This document shows positions 1 through 8,529 of a stretch of 64,000 nt of DNA, one piece after another. The DNA is from Bradyrhizobium sp. CCGB12 (GTDB lineage Bacteria > Pseudomonadota > Alphaproteobacteria > Rhizobiales > Xanthobacteraceae). Numbering within the stretch: position 1 is the stretch's first letter; the number at the start of each line of letters is the position of its first letter. The DNA lies in NCBI RefSeq assembly GCF_024199845.1, contig NZ_JANADO010000001.1:4278001-4342000 (forward strand), written 5' to 3'. Position numbers and translations under genes: made by a program. A model generated the notes under the pieces. That model ran no database searches. It was given only the letters and a program-made list of their open reading frames with translations, and was not told the DNA's origin.

Positions 1-799
1 CCTTCGACACACGCACCGGCTCGCGCGGCGCGTTGAAGCCGCGCGCGATCAGGAGGTCCAGAATGGAATGATAATATTTCGACATGATCCGCGGCGCGCG
101 CACCGCGCGGCGCTTGTTGCGGTTCATGATCTCGTCCGACTTCTCGAAATGCGCTTTGGCGCGCTGGGTCAGCGGCAGGCAGACCTTCGCCAGCGCACGT
201 TCGGCGATGACGCGGTTCGGATCGTTGGAGGTGATGCCGGCATGCAGCAGCGCCTCGCGCGGCAGATAGAGCCGGCCGAGGCCCGCGTCCTCGTCGATGT
301 CGCGCAGGATATTGGTGAGCTGGAGCGCGCGACCGAGATGGTACGCGAGCAGGATGCCATCCTCTTCAGGCAGGCCGAACACCCGCACTGACAATCGTCC
401 CACGGCGCTGGCGACGCGATCGCAATAGAGATCGAGCGTCGCCATGTCGGGCGCGCGGATGTCCTGCGGCACGTCCATCTCCATGCCGTCGACGATGGCG
501 AGGAAATCCTCACGCTTGAGTCCAAAGGTCTTCACCGAGGCGACGTAGTCCTTCAGCCGCGGCGGCGGATTGCCCTGGTAGAGCGCATCGATGTCGTTGC
601 GCCACTGCTGAAGCGCGGCGAGCCGCTCCTCGCGCGGGCCGTCGGAATCGGCGATGTCGTCGACCTGGCGGCAGAAGCTGTAGATCTGGAACATCGCTTC
701 GCGCTGGTCATGCGGCAGGATGCGCATCGCGGCGTAGAACGAGCTGCCGGATGCGGTCGAGCCATAATTGGCGCCGGGCGAGGTCGCCTCAAGCGTCAT
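1..799 (-). CDS. hpnD: Presqualene diphosphate synthase HpnD (3' part off the window)
   Basis: Squalene/phytoene synthase family enzyme that condenses two farnesyl diphosphates to presqualene diphosphate, the first step of the bacterial HpnD-HpnC-HpnE squalene route feeding hopanoid synthesis. Read from the ATG at 799, the translation opens MTLEATSPGANYGSTASGSS. It carries the first aspartate-rich motif, QVDDIADSD, near residue 46, and the second, NILRDIDEDAGLGRLYLP, near residue 180. The frame is open to base 1, so the C-terminus is missing. The start overlaps the hpnC stop by 11 bases, which indicates translational coupling. By the usual gene order hpnE and the squalene-hopene cyclase gene should lie just left of the window. 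The family call is firm; HpnD rather than HpnC follows from the motifs and the position after hpnC. Confidence 0.93.
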   Translation of the reverse strand, partial: MTLEATSPGANYGSTASGSSFYAAMRILPHDQREAMFQIYSFCRQVDDIADSDGPREERLAALQQWRNDIDALYQGNPPPRLKDYVASVKTFGLKREDFLAIVDGMEMDVPQDIRAPDMATLDLYCDRVASAVGRLSVRVFGLPEEDGILLAYHLGRALQLTNILRDIDEDAGLGRLYLPREALLHAGITSNDPNRVIAERALAKVCLPLTQRAKAHFEKSDEIMNRNKRRAVRAPRIMSKYYHSILDLLIARGFNAPREPVRVSK

Positions 800-1673
800 G
801 TGCAGTCCCCGGTCTGGAAATGGCCTTGCGTCCGATCGCGCGGCGGCCGACTTCGCCGATCATGCCGGCGAGGCTGAAGGTGAGAAGCTCGAACTTGTTC
901 AGATGCACGCGCTCGCGCAAGGGATCGCGCACCCTGAGCAGGCGCACGATGCGGTCGGCATAGGCCTGGATCACCGCGACATCGACGCCGAGGCGGAAGT
1001 CCCGGATCTCCGCGCTCAGCGACTTGCTCTCGCCCAGCAGCGCTTCGTTGCGCACGGCCAGCGCCTGAAGGCAGGCCAGCATGGTCGGCGGCGATTGCGT
1101 CAGCCCGAGCTGCTCGACCGAGGCGCCGCTCGCTGCCAGCGCATCGCGCGGCAGATAGACGCGGTTGAGCTCGCGAAAATCCTTGCCGCAATCCTGGAGG
1201 TGATTGTTGATCTGGAGCGCGGCGCAGAGCGCATCCGATGCCGCCCAGGTCGAGGTGCTCTCGCCATGAACGTCGAGCATGAAGCGGCCGACCGGCATCG
1301 CCGAATAACGGCAATAGTGGATGACCTCGTCCCAATTCTCGTAACGGAGCTTGGTCACGTCCATGCGGAACGCGATGAGCACGTCGAGCGCATGGCGCGG
1401 CGCCATGCCGCGTTCGGCCAGCGCACGGCGCAGAGTCACGGCCTCGGGCTGGGTGTCGCCCTTGCCGAGCAGTTCCGCCTCGAGCAGATCGAGATAAGCG
1501 AGCTTCTCGTCGGCCGGCAGCGTCGCGTGGTCGGCGATGTCGTCGGCGGTGCGGACGAAATTGTAGTACGCCAGGATCAGGGCACGATGACGCGGATGAA
1601 TGATCCAAGACGCGACGGGAAAATTCTCGTCGCGGTCACCTTTGCCGGATCGCAATTCGCTCGCAGAGGTCAT
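789..1673 (-). CDS. hpnC: Hydroxysqualene synthase HpnC
   Basis: Second squalene/phytoene synthase paralogue of the hopanoid operon, 294 residues. In the three-enzyme squalene pathway HpnC converts presqualene diphosphate to hydroxysqualene, which HpnE then reduces. Visible features are an N-terminal segment with ENFPVASWIIHPRHR, the first Asp-rich motif TADDIADHA near residue 42, and the second site QINNHLQDCGKDFRELNRVY, in which the usual DxxxD reads DCGKD as is typical of HpnC. It is the first gene of the segment seen here and overlaps hpnD by 11 bases. The ATG at 1673 gives the expected N-terminus. A 190-base gap separates it from the next gene upstream and probably holds the promoter; I could not pick out convincing -35/-10 boxes. 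Confidence 0.93.
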   Translation of the reverse strand: MTSASELRSGKGDRDENFPVASWIIHPRHRALILAYYNFVRTADDIADHATLPADEKLAYLDLLEAELLGKGDTQPEAVTLRRALAERGMAPRHALDVLIAFRMDVTKLRYENWDEVIHYCRYSAMPVGRFMLDVHGESTSTWAASDALCAALQINNHLQDCGKDFRELNRVYLPRDALAASGASVEQLGLTQSPPTMLACLQALAVRNEALLGESKSLSAEIRDFRLGVDVAVIQAYADRIVRLLRVRDPLRERVHLNKFELLTFSLAGMIGEVGRRAIGRKAISRPGTAHDA

Positions 1674-1822
1674 CGAGGGCTGGTTTACAATCGTTTGGAC
1701 AGGAGGGGCTTCGTCGCTCGCGCGGGCTCATGCCGGCAGTGCCGCCGCGGCCCCCATATAGGGGAATACGGCCGCAAAACCAATCCTGTCTCTCGATGGC
1801 TGCCCTTTACGGATCGCAGCCG

Positions 1823-1847
1823 AAAAGGCGGCCCCGGGGGCCGCCTC
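1823..1847 (-). terminator. Intrinsic terminator of the Cys-rich gene
   Basis: On the minus strand a 10-bp perfect GC stem (AGGCGGCCCC pairing with GGGGCCGCCT) is followed at once by TTTT. It lies 20 bases past the stop of the small secreted protein gene at 1867-2100, which is transcribed toward it. It also insulates that gene from hpnC further left. Confidence 0.7.
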
Positions 1848-1866
1848 TATGGGCCAGCGGCCGAGC

Positions 1867-2100
1867 TTACTGGTTGTGGTTCTTCAGGACCTGGTCGCAG
1901 GCCTGGGAGATCTTGGCCCGGTTCTCCTTGAGGCAGGCCAGGACGGTGAAATCGCCCTGGTCGATGACGGGACGGCAGAACTTCTGCACATCGCGGGTGC
2001 AGGCCTTCTGCTCGGCGTCCGTGCCACGCCCTTGCTGGGCGAACGCCGCCGTCGAAAGGGAGGCCGACAGCAGGGTGAGAGCGACGAGAAGCTTACGCAT
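1867..2100 (-). CDS. Small secreted cysteine-rich repeat protein
   Basis: A 77-residue protein of unknown function. Residues 1-21 form a clear Sec signal peptide (MRKLLVALTLLSASLSTAAFA), so the mature protein of about 56 residues is periplasmic or secreted. The mature part holds four cysteines (34, 42, 56, 68) in the pattern C-x7-C ... CL-x-ENRxKIS-x2-C. This resembles the Cys-rich repeat first described in Golgi/FGF-receptor-binding proteins (PF00839 type), which is common as short secreted proteins in Rhizobiales. The start is supported by AAGGA a few bases upstream of the ATG at 2100. An intrinsic terminator follows. The gene is monocistronic and divergent from the secreted protein at 2562. 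Confidence 0.8.
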   Translation of the reverse strand: MRKLLVALTLLSASLSTAAFAQQGRGTDAEQKACTRDVQKFCRPVIDQGDFTVLACLKENRAKISQACDQVLKNHNQ

Positions 2101-2561
2101 TGTATTCCTTCATTCTGACGGCAGAATCACACCGATCCCGGGCTGCACAGGGCGGATGGCCGGAATGGATTGTTCTGATGGCAAGTCGCCGCGGAACGTG
2201 CGGCCTCGGAGAAGGCACAAGCACTGGCAAATGCGGCCAAATTGGCGCCACGTCCACCAAATCAGGTCTTCCCTGCGCCTTCATTGGCAGATGTAAACGG
2301 TTGATACTACGCCATAATTCAGGAACCCCGCATTTTACTGCACGCCTGTTGCAGAGCTGCATCTGTCGGCCCCGCAATTTCGGCCAGAAACACACGGAAA
2401 CACGGGAATTGCAGGTTCCGGACATGGCGCGTGGGCCTGAATGAACCGCCATCTCTGGCGGTCAGGCGTTGAACCTGACACAGGCTCGGAACACTAAACT
2501 TTCGATGTGGCGAGACGTTCTCAAGCGTAAGCGGACGTCGTTCCAAAACGGGATATTTGAG
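2101..2561. other. Divergent intergenic region, no gene seen
   Basis: This 461-base gap lies between two divergently transcribed genes for small exported proteins and must hold both promoters. The short open frames here on both strands lack ribosome sites and look random. A small hairpin (CCGCC/GGCGG) sits at 2446-2461. I looked for GGAAC-N16-18-CGTT sigma-EcfG promoters. GGAAC occurs several times (for example near 2312 and 2489) but never with a -10 element at the right spacing. Confidence 0.5.
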
Positions 2562-3059
2562 ATGACATTCTTTGGGCGATCTGGACAGGCAATCAAGGCA
2601 GTCGGCATCGCGGCTGCGCTGCTCTTCTCAGTGTCGGCAAGCCATGCTCAGTCGTCCGGTCCATTTGCCGGCTTCGACGGCGCATGGACGGGCACCGGCA
2701 CGGTGTCGCTGTCCGACGGCTCCACCGAGCGCATCCGCTGCAAGGCCGACTACAAGGTTGCCGGCAGCGGCCTCAGCCTGAAGCAGGCGCTGCACTGCGC
2801 GTCCGACAGCTACAAGTTCGACCTCACCAGCGACGTGACGAGCCAGGGCGACCGCATCTCCGGCAATTGGAGCGAGTCGAGCCGCAACATCTTCGGCAAC
2901 CTCCAGGGCACTGCCGGCGGCGGCCAGATCGAGGTGTTCGTCGAGGCCAACGGATTTGCCGCCAATTTGTCGCTGCGCACCAACGGCACCAAGCAGACGG
3001 TGCAGATCTCTTCCAAGGGCGAAATCCGCGGCGTCAACATCACGATGACCAAGGGCTGA
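2562..3059 (+). CDS. Exported hypothetical protein, beta-rich
   Basis: A 165-residue protein I do not recognise as a named family. The ATG at 2562 is preferred over the in-frame ATG at 2469 because translation from 2562 begins directly with a Sec signal peptide. That peptide has basic residues, then AIKAVGIAAALLFSVSASHA, with cleavage after about residue 29. The mature part has alternating polar/hydrophobic stretches (GAWTGTGTVSLSDGSTERIR, DRISGNWSESSRNIFGNLQG) and two cysteines, which suggests a small lipocalin-like or beta-barrel periplasmic protein. It is followed by a strong intrinsic terminator, so it is a single-gene unit. Confidence 0.75.
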   Translation: MTFFGRSGQAIKAVGIAAALLFSVSASHAQSSGPFAGFDGAWTGTGTVSLSDGSTERIRCKADYKVAGSGLSLKQALHCASDSYKFDLTSDVTSQGDRISGNWSESSRNIFGNLQGTAGGGQIEVFVEANGFAANLSLRTNGTKQTVQISSKGEIRGVNITMTKG

Positions 3060-3086
3060 CCCCCTTCCCGCTTCGGTAGGATCATG

Positions 3087-3117
3087 GCCTCCGGTTCTCG
3101 CGAGCCGGGGGCTTTTT
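3087..3117 (+). terminator. Intrinsic terminator
   Basis: An 11-bp stem (3087-3097 with 3102-3112, two G-U pairs, loop TCGC) is followed by CTTTTTG. It lies 28 bases after the stop of the exported protein gene at 2562-3059. Confidence 0.75.
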
Positions 3118-3397
3118 GCTGACATTGTCGCGGACATGGACCCGCTTCGCAGACATCTGCTCAAGGTCGTCGGGCTCGTTGCAGCCAACCGCGCCTTCGC
3201 CAAAGCATGTCGTCGCCAAATCGCGCGGCAACGAATGGTCCGCGGTGATGCTCATGGAGGAGATCGCGAATGCGATGGCCGAGCGCGGCCTCGAGGCGAC
3301 GCGGCGCGATCGCAAGCTCAGGCTATCGCGGGAGCAGGACTACGCCGAGGGCGACTTCAAGTTCAATCCGTACGGAATCATTCGCGTCGAGGCATGA
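3116..3397 (+). CDS. Small hypothetical protein, start uncertain
   Basis: An open frame whose last 60 residues read like a real protein. The stretch SPKHVVAKSRGNEWSAVMLM is followed by an acidic/basic helix (MEEIANAMAERGLEATRRDR) and the end DFKFNPYGIIRVEA. No ATG opens the frame. Candidates are TTG at 3116, 3125 or 3179, GTG at 3245, and ATG at 3248 or 3254, and none has a good ribosome site. The TTG at 3116 lies in the U-tract of the preceding terminator and is therefore unlikely. An overlapping frame (from 3136) is Arg/Ala-rich and I take it as the shadow. Function unknown. Confidence 0.4.
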   Translation: MLTLSRTWTRFADICSRSSGSLQPTAPSPKHVVAKSRGNEWSAVMLMEEIANAMAERGLEATRRDRKLRLSREQDYAEGDFKFNPYGIIRVEA

Positions 3398-3427
3398 GCG
3401 CGAGACATGCCTTAGCCGCCCCGCCGC

Positions 3428-5794
3428 TCAGATCGCCGGCTTGTCGGGGCCCTGAAGCTTGGCGTGCAGGTTGATCAGCCACATCGCCGTCGGCCGCAGG
3501 ATGAAGAGGTCGGCGACGAGGGCCATGACCATCGAGAAAGCACTGAGCCAGCCGAACAGCCGCAGCGACGGCAGGTCGGAGAACACGGTGACGACGAGGC
3601 CGCAGGCCAGCACCACCGTGGTCAGGATCAGCGCGGGGCCGACCAGCACGGTCGCCCGCTCCACCGCCAGCGCCGAACCCACGCCCGGCTTGTTCTCGAG
3701 CCGCAAGCGGTTGAGGAAATGGATGGTGGCGCTGAGGCCCAGGCCGAACGAGACGGTGAGCGCGACGACGCTGGCGAATTGCAGTCCCTCGCCCATCGCC
3801 CACAGCACCGTTCCCGACATCACCACCGGGAAGATGCCCGGCAGGATACAGGCGAGCGTCACCACCCAGGAGCGGAAGGCGAGCCCGATGAAGATCGCGA
3901 CCAGCGCGAATTCGATCGTGAGGCCATGGTTCAGCTTCTCGATCATGCTGGCCGAGTTACGCGCGGCGATCGCGGCCAGGCCGGTCACCGCGATCTCGTA
4001 GCCGGGATGCTTCTTGCGGACGGCGTCGAGCTCGCTGTCGAGCTTGTCGACGATCGGCAGCAGCTGGCTGGAATCCTTGTCCGGCACGCGGCCGGCGACC
4101 ACGACGGCATCCTGCTCGGCATCGATGAAGCGCCGCACCAGATGCTCAGGAATGACGTTGACGTATTCCTTCAGCGTCGCGACGTCGGCGCTCCCGGCCT
4201 TCTCCGCGAGCCAGCGGCGCAGCGTCTCGAGCGACCAGACGTTGCCGACGCCGGCCGCCTTCTCCACGGTCGCATGCACGTCGGCGATGGTCTGGAGCGT
4301 CTCCGGCGAATAGAGCGTCTCCCCCTTGGGGAACTGGATCAGCACGTTGACCGGATTGGCGCCGGTCAGCTTGGCGTCGAGCCGGTCGCTGGCGGCGACC
4401 GCCTGACGCTTGTCCGGCACCTGGTCGGCGAGCCGGTAGCGCGGCTCCAGATTGGCGTAGATGACGCCGAGGCCGCCGACGAACAGCACTGCGATCAGGC
4501 TGAACAGGCCGGGACGGCCGACCATGCGCACCGCGATCCAGTAGCAGAAATTGCGCAGCGCCTGGACGCCGGCATCCGCGCCCTGGAACTTGACCGCGAA
4601 CGTCTTCTCGTTGCGCACGAGCAGTACGCCGAACACCGGCACCAGCGACAGCACCGCGACCAGCGCGATGATGGTGGCGGCGAGCCCGGCTTCGCCGAAT
4701 TTGCGGATCAGGTCGGAGTCGGAGAATTGCAGCGCGATGAAGGAGATGCCGGCGGTGCCGTGCGTCAGCACGCAGGCCGGGCCCACCACCAGCACCGCAT
4801 TCTTGAACGCGGTGAACTTGTCCTGGCCTGCGATCAGCCGGTCGCGCGCGGCGAAGGTGAGCTGCATCGAGTCCGAGAAACTGATGACCATGATGAGCGG
4901 CGTCATCACGTTCAGGAACATGTTGAGATTGAAATTGGCCCAGCCGAGCGCGCCGAGCGCCAGCAGGATCGCGATCATCGGCGGGAATGCCGCGGCGACC
5001 ATGAACGAGATCTTGCGGAAGAAGATGATCGCGATGATGCAGCCGGCGAGGATGCCGAGGATGTTGTAGGTGAGTCCGTCGCGCTCGACCGCGTTGCGGA
5101 TCTCGAGCTGCATCACCGGCACGCCGGAGAGCTGCACGTTGAGCCCGGTGTCGCCGAGATCCTCCTTCATCAGCGCGCGGATGTCGGCGACGGTCTTGGT
5201 CAGCTTGCTGGAGGCGACCACTTCCGGATCGAGCGACAGCACGATCAGCGCCAGCGTGCCGTCCTCCGACAGCAGCTTGCCGCGGATAATCTCGTTGTTC
5301 TTGACGGTCTCGATGAACTTGTCATAGGCCGCGCCCTCGGGCAGCTCGGGCGGGAACAACGCCGCCGGCAGCCTGCCCGGCGCCGGCGCCTGGCGCGCCG
5401 AGAACAGCGAGACGAGGCCACGGGTGCCTTCGACCAGTTGCAGGTCGGTGACGAAGTCGCGCAGCTTCTCGAGGTTGTTCCGGGCCAGCAGGGTCTTGCC
5501 CTCGACCACGACGAGGACGTCGAATTCCTCGGCCGGGAACTTCTTGGTCACCTCTTCGTACTGCTTGAATTCTTTGGTGTCGGAGCGGAACAGCTGCGAC
5601 AGCGAATCGTCGATCTTGATCCGGTGGATGCCGAACACGGCGCCGACGATCAGGACGATCAGGACGATGCAGGAGACGATCGGCGCCCGGACGGCGATCA
5701 GCCCGAGACGCTCCAGCCCGAAGGCGATCGAGGACGTAGGTCCCTGCTCGACCTTGTCGACATGAACCTCATTCTCGCTGTGCTTTTCGAGCAT
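3428..5794 (-). CDS. RND/MMPL-family exporter, probable second hopanoid transporter
   Basis: A 788-residue inner-membrane protein of the RND superfamily (MMPL/COG1033 type). It consists of two similar halves, each with one N-terminal membrane helix, a periplasmic loop and a cluster of five helices. TM1 is at about residues 33-55. Loop 1 includes KIDDSLSQLFRSDTKEF. The first helix cluster is at about 245-395 and contains the sterol-sensing-like LNMFLNVMTPLIMVISFSDS. TM7 is near 435, and the last cluster is at about 635-770. Rhodopseudomonas palustris has two hopanoid-associated RND transporters. HpnN is needed to move hopanoids to the outer membrane, and a second one has a minor role. Position between hpnCD and hpnP makes this the likely counterpart of the second, so I do not name it hpnN. 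Confidence 0.82.
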   Translation of the reverse strand: MLEKHSENEVHVDKVEQGPTSSIAFGLERLGLIAVRAPIVSCIVLIVLIVGAVFGIHRIKIDDSLSQLFRSDTKEFKQYEEVTKKFPAEEFDVLVVVEGKTLLARNNLEKLRDFVTDLQLVEGTRGLVSLFSARQAPAPGRLPAALFPPELPEGAAYDKFIETVKNNEIIRGKLLSEDGTLALIVLSLDPEVVASSKLTKTVADIRALMKEDLGDTGLNVQLSGVPVMQLEIRNAVERDGLTYNILGILAGCIIAIIFFRKISFMVAAAFPPMIAILLALGALGWANFNLNMFLNVMTPLIMVISFSDSMQLTFAARDRLIAGQDKFTAFKNAVLVVGPACVLTHGTAGISFIALQFSDSDLIRKFGEAGLAATIIALVAVLSLVPVFGVLLVRNEKTFAVKFQGADAGVQALRNFCYWIAVRMVGRPGLFSLIAVLFVGGLGVIYANLEPRYRLADQVPDKRQAVAASDRLDAKLTGANPVNVLIQFPKGETLYSPETLQTIADVHATVEKAAGVGNVWSLETLRRWLAEKAGSADVATLKEYVNVIPEHLVRRFIDAEQDAVVVAGRVPDKDSSQLLPIVDKLDSELDAVRKKHPGYEIAVTGLAAIAARNSASMIEKLNHGLTIEFALVAIFIGLAFRSWVVTLACILPGIFPVVMSGTVLWAMGEGLQFASVVALTVSFGLGLSATIHFLNRLRLENKPGVGSALAVERATVLVGPALILTTVVLACGLVVTVFSDLPSLRLFGWLSAFSMVMALVADLFILRPTAMWLINLHAKLQGPDKPAI

Positions 5795-6000
5795 GCCTTA
5801 TCCAGTTCCTAAATCGGCTCGGTCTGAGAGCTTATTGCGCCCCGCGAACGGCTTGAAAACGCCATACCAATGGGAGGCTTGTCCCTTGAAAATGCGCGGA
5901 AAATCGCCGCGAGGGGTTTAGCAGGTCAACAGCCCGACTCGCAAGCAGGCGAAGGGCGCCCAAATCGATCAAGATGCGGCGATTTTTGCCGGAATGCCCG

Positions 6001-6786
6001 TCATTCGGGCTGCGGCGTGCCAATTCGACGCGGCGCACGGTCCGCGCTCTCGTCCTTCAGTGCCACGCCGGTGGTCGCCCGGGCGAGCCCCTCCCGGACG
6101 AGCCAGGCGACTTTGAAGGCGGCCTCGTCATAGCTCAACCCGGCATGGTGGATGTTCGACACGCAATTGCGCTCGGCATCAGTGCGACCGGGCTGCGGCG
6201 CGAAGGTCAGATAGGCGCCGAGGCTGTCGGGCGCCGACAGGCCCGGCCGCTCGCCGATCAGCATCAGAGCCATGCGCGCATGGAGAATCGCGCCGATCTC
6301 GTCGCCGAGCGCGACGCGCGCGCCCGAGGCGACGACGACATGGCCGATCGCGACAGCCTCGCCGGCTGCGAGCAGCGGCATCAGGCGCGTCAGCAGCGCC
6401 ACCGGATGGGCATGGACCGCGGCAGCCGACAGGCCGTCGCCGATCACGACCGCGAGCTGGCACGGCGCCGAAGCGACCCGTGTCAGCGCGTCGACCGATT
6501 CGGCATCGAGCTGCCGTCCCAGATCCGGCCGCCGCAGATAATCCCCGCGGTCGACCGCCCTGCTCCTCGCCTCGGTGACGACGAGGCCAAGCCCGGCGAG
6601 CTCGACGATCAGACCCGGCGCATCGAAGGCGGCATGCACGGCGTCGCGGGCGCGGGCATGATCCAGCGTGAAGTCGAGCAGCGCACGGGTCGGAACGCTT
6701 GCCCCGCTGCGGCCCAGCGCAACGCGTGCGGGCGTGAACGTCCGCAGATCGAGCGTCGGACGGCGCGGCGGGGCCGGATCAGACAT
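6001..6786 (-). CDS. eutC: Ethanolamine ammonia-lyase small subunit EutC
   Basis: A 261-residue small subunit of the adenosylcobalamin-dependent enzyme that splits ethanolamine to acetaldehyde and ammonia. Family marks are the N-terminal [20 protein letters not shown], the central [57 protein letters not shown] and the C-terminal [16 protein letters not shown]. The gene starts six bases after the hpnP stop without a clear ribosome site, which implies translational coupling to hpnP. Its partner eutB is upstream on the other side of hpnP. No microcompartment shell genes and no EutA reactivase are present nearby, so this is the minimal cytoplasmic form of ethanolamine use. Confidence 0.93.
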   Translation of the reverse strand: MSDPAPPRRPTLDLRTFTPARVALGRSGASVPTRALLDFTLDHARARDAVHAAFDAPGLIVELAGLGLVVTEARSRAVDRGDYLRRPDLGRQLDAESVDALTRVASAPCQLAVVIGDGLSAAAVHAHPVALLTRLMPLLAAGEAVAIGHVVVASGARVALGDEIGAILHARMALMLIGERPGLSAPDSLGAYLTFAPQPGRTDAERNCVSNIHHAGLSYDEAAFKVAWLVREGLARATTGVALKDESADRAPRRIGTPQPE

Positions 6787-6792
6787 GTCGCA

Positions 6793-8379
6793 TCATTCGG
6801 CGGGAACGGCGGCCTCGCGCAGGCGGATCGAATAGTTGGAGGCGTTCTGCTTGCCGCTCGAGGCCGCGCGCGCAAAGGTGATGAGATGGTGCGCGATCAG
6901 CGTGCAGCCGATCAGGCCTTCGATGTCACGACGCTTGATGCGTCCCAGCGCGAACGTCCAGAACACGCGCCTGTAGTCGCCGAGCACGCCCACCTTCCAG
7001 AAGATGTTGCGCAGCATGACGAGGCCGCGCCGGATGTTGCGCCAGGTCTTCATCTCGTCCGGCACCGGCATCTTCAGGCGATGCACGTAGACCTGGTCGC
7101 ATTGATACTGGAAGCGCGCATAGACCTTCTCGGGCGCGTAAGCGACCGCCATGGCGTGCTTCCAGGATGCGATGACCTCGTCGTAAGGCAGCAGGAAGTC
7201 GACGTTGGAATCGCGCCCGTCGTCCTCGACCAGGCGCCCCTCGCGCTCCAGCCGGTCCCACAGAGGCGTCTTCGGCAGGGCCTGGAGCAAATTGATCGTG
7301 AGCAGCGGAATCCTGGAATCCTCGACGAAGGAGAGCAGCGCCTCGGACGTGTTCGGCTTGTCGGTGTCGAGCCCCATGATGATGCCGGACACGACCTCCA
7401 TGCCGTAGGAGTTGATGGTGCGCACGCCCTCCAGGATCGGGACCATCATGTTGTGGTCCTTGTGCATCGCCTTCAGCGCATCGGGATCGGGCGTCTCGAT
7501 GCCGCAAAAGATGGTGATGAAATAGGCCTCGCGCATTTTCTCGAGGATCTCGGGTCGCTTGGCGATGTTGAGCGTGGCCTCGCAGGCGAGCCGGACGACA
7601 TAGCCGGTCCGCTTCTGCCATTCGATCAGATGCGGCAAGAGGTCCATTGCGGCCTTGCGGTTGCCGATGAAATTGTCGTCGACGAAATAGACCGTGTCGG
7701 TCATGCCGCATTCGCGCAGGCGGTCGAGCTCGGCGATGATCTGCTCCGGCGACTTGATGCGCGGATTGCGCCCGTAAAGGCCGGGGATGTCGCAGAACTC
7801 GCACTGATAGGGACAGCCGCTGGAATATTGGATGCTGCCGAGGAAGTACTTCTTAACGTCGACGAGCTCGTAGGCTGGGATCGGAAACTCCGTCATCGGC
7901 ACGCGGTCCTTGGTGGTCAGCACCACCTGCTGCTCGGGCCGCGAGGTGTCGCGCGACAGGATGTCGATCAGCTGGTTGGTCGCGTCGCCGAGCTCACCGA
8001 CATGCAGATAGTCGAACGAGGGATAATAATCCGGGCAGGCGCTGACCGAGGGACCGCCGAGCGCAACGGGCAGATCGAATTCATGGGCGCGGCGGCAGAT
8101 GTCGTTCATCTGCTGGCGCTGGATGTGCATGCCGCTGACGAAGACTGCTTCGGCCCACGCGAACTCCTCGTTCGTCGCAGGGCGAAGGTTCTCGTCGACG
8201 AATTTGACCTGCCAGTCTTTCGGCAGATAGGCGGAGATCAGCAGCAGCCCCTGCGGCGGCATGAAAGCGCGAACGCCGTCGGTCAGGGGATAGGAATGCT
8301 CGAATGTCCCGAATGAGGAGGTGTAGCGCGGAAATACGCAGAGAATCCGTCGTGCCGTTCCGTTACTTTCAGCTCGCAT
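6793..8379 (-). CDS. hpnP: Hopanoid C-2 methylase HpnP
   Basis: A cobalamin-binding radical-SAM methyltransferase that adds the C-2 methyl group of 2-methylhopanoids. The chosen ATG at 8379 (MRAESNGTARR) has GGGGGAG just upstream and gives 528 residues; a longer frame to 8433 lacks a ribosome site. Domain order is an N-terminal B12-binding Rossmann domain (about residues 10-150, with LGGPSVSACPDYYPSFDYLH), then the radical-SAM barrel with its 4Fe-4S motif C189-x3-C193-x2-C196 (SSGCPYQCEFCDIPG), then a C-terminal DUF4070-like region. It lies between eutB and eutC on the same strand, 150 bases after eutB and six before eutC. In R. palustris hpnP is under general-stress (EcfG) control. I found no well-spaced EcfG promoter in the 150-base gap. 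Confidence 0.93.
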   Translation of the reverse strand: MRAESNGTARRILCVFPRYTSSFGTFEHSYPLTDGVRAFMPPQGLLLISAYLPKDWQVKFVDENLRPATNEEFAWAEAVFVSGMHIQRQQMNDICRRAHEFDLPVALGGPSVSACPDYYPSFDYLHVGELGDATNQLIDILSRDTSRPEQQVVLTTKDRVPMTEFPIPAYELVDVKKYFLGSIQYSSGCPYQCEFCDIPGLYGRNPRIKSPEQIIAELDRLRECGMTDTVYFVDDNFIGNRKAAMDLLPHLIEWQKRTGYVVRLACEATLNIAKRPEILEKMREAYFITIFCGIETPDPDALKAMHKDHNMMVPILEGVRTINSYGMEVVSGIIMGLDTDKPNTSEALLSFVEDSRIPLLTINLLQALPKTPLWDRLEREGRLVEDDGRDSNVDFLLPYDEVIASWKHAMAVAYAPEKVYARFQYQCDQVYVHRLKMPVPDEMKTWRNIRRGLVMLRNIFWKVGVLGDYRRVFWTFALGRIKRRDIEGLIGCTLIAHHLITFARAASSGKQNASNYSIRLREAAVPAE

Positions 8380-8529
8380 CAAAGCTCCCCCGCCACACTG
8401 ACCGATGGTGCGGAAATTGCCAGCCAGACACATAGCGTAATGCGATCGCCGGAATTTCTCAATATTGTGGCAGAAGGATAATTCCTGGAGGGACCAATGG
8501 TTTCCTAACGGCCTGGGCTGTCGCCCGCG

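Noticed and set aside
3428..5794. Naming the RND transporter hpnN
   Set aside because: Hopanoid producers of this group have two such transporters. Position next to hpnP fits the second one better, and a tree would be needed to decide.
3464..8316. Two plus-strand open frames of about 780 codons (3464-5812 and 5974-8316)
   Set aside because: Both are mirror frames of the RND exporter, eutC and hpnP, with low-complexity Asp/Glu/Arg/His composition and no ribosome sites.
8380..8529. Sigma-EcfG promoter or cobalamin riboswitch in front of hpnP
   Set aside because: No GGAAC with a CGTT-like -10 at 16-18 bases was found, and no B12-box-like conserved core or room for a full cobalamin riboswitch in 150 bases.
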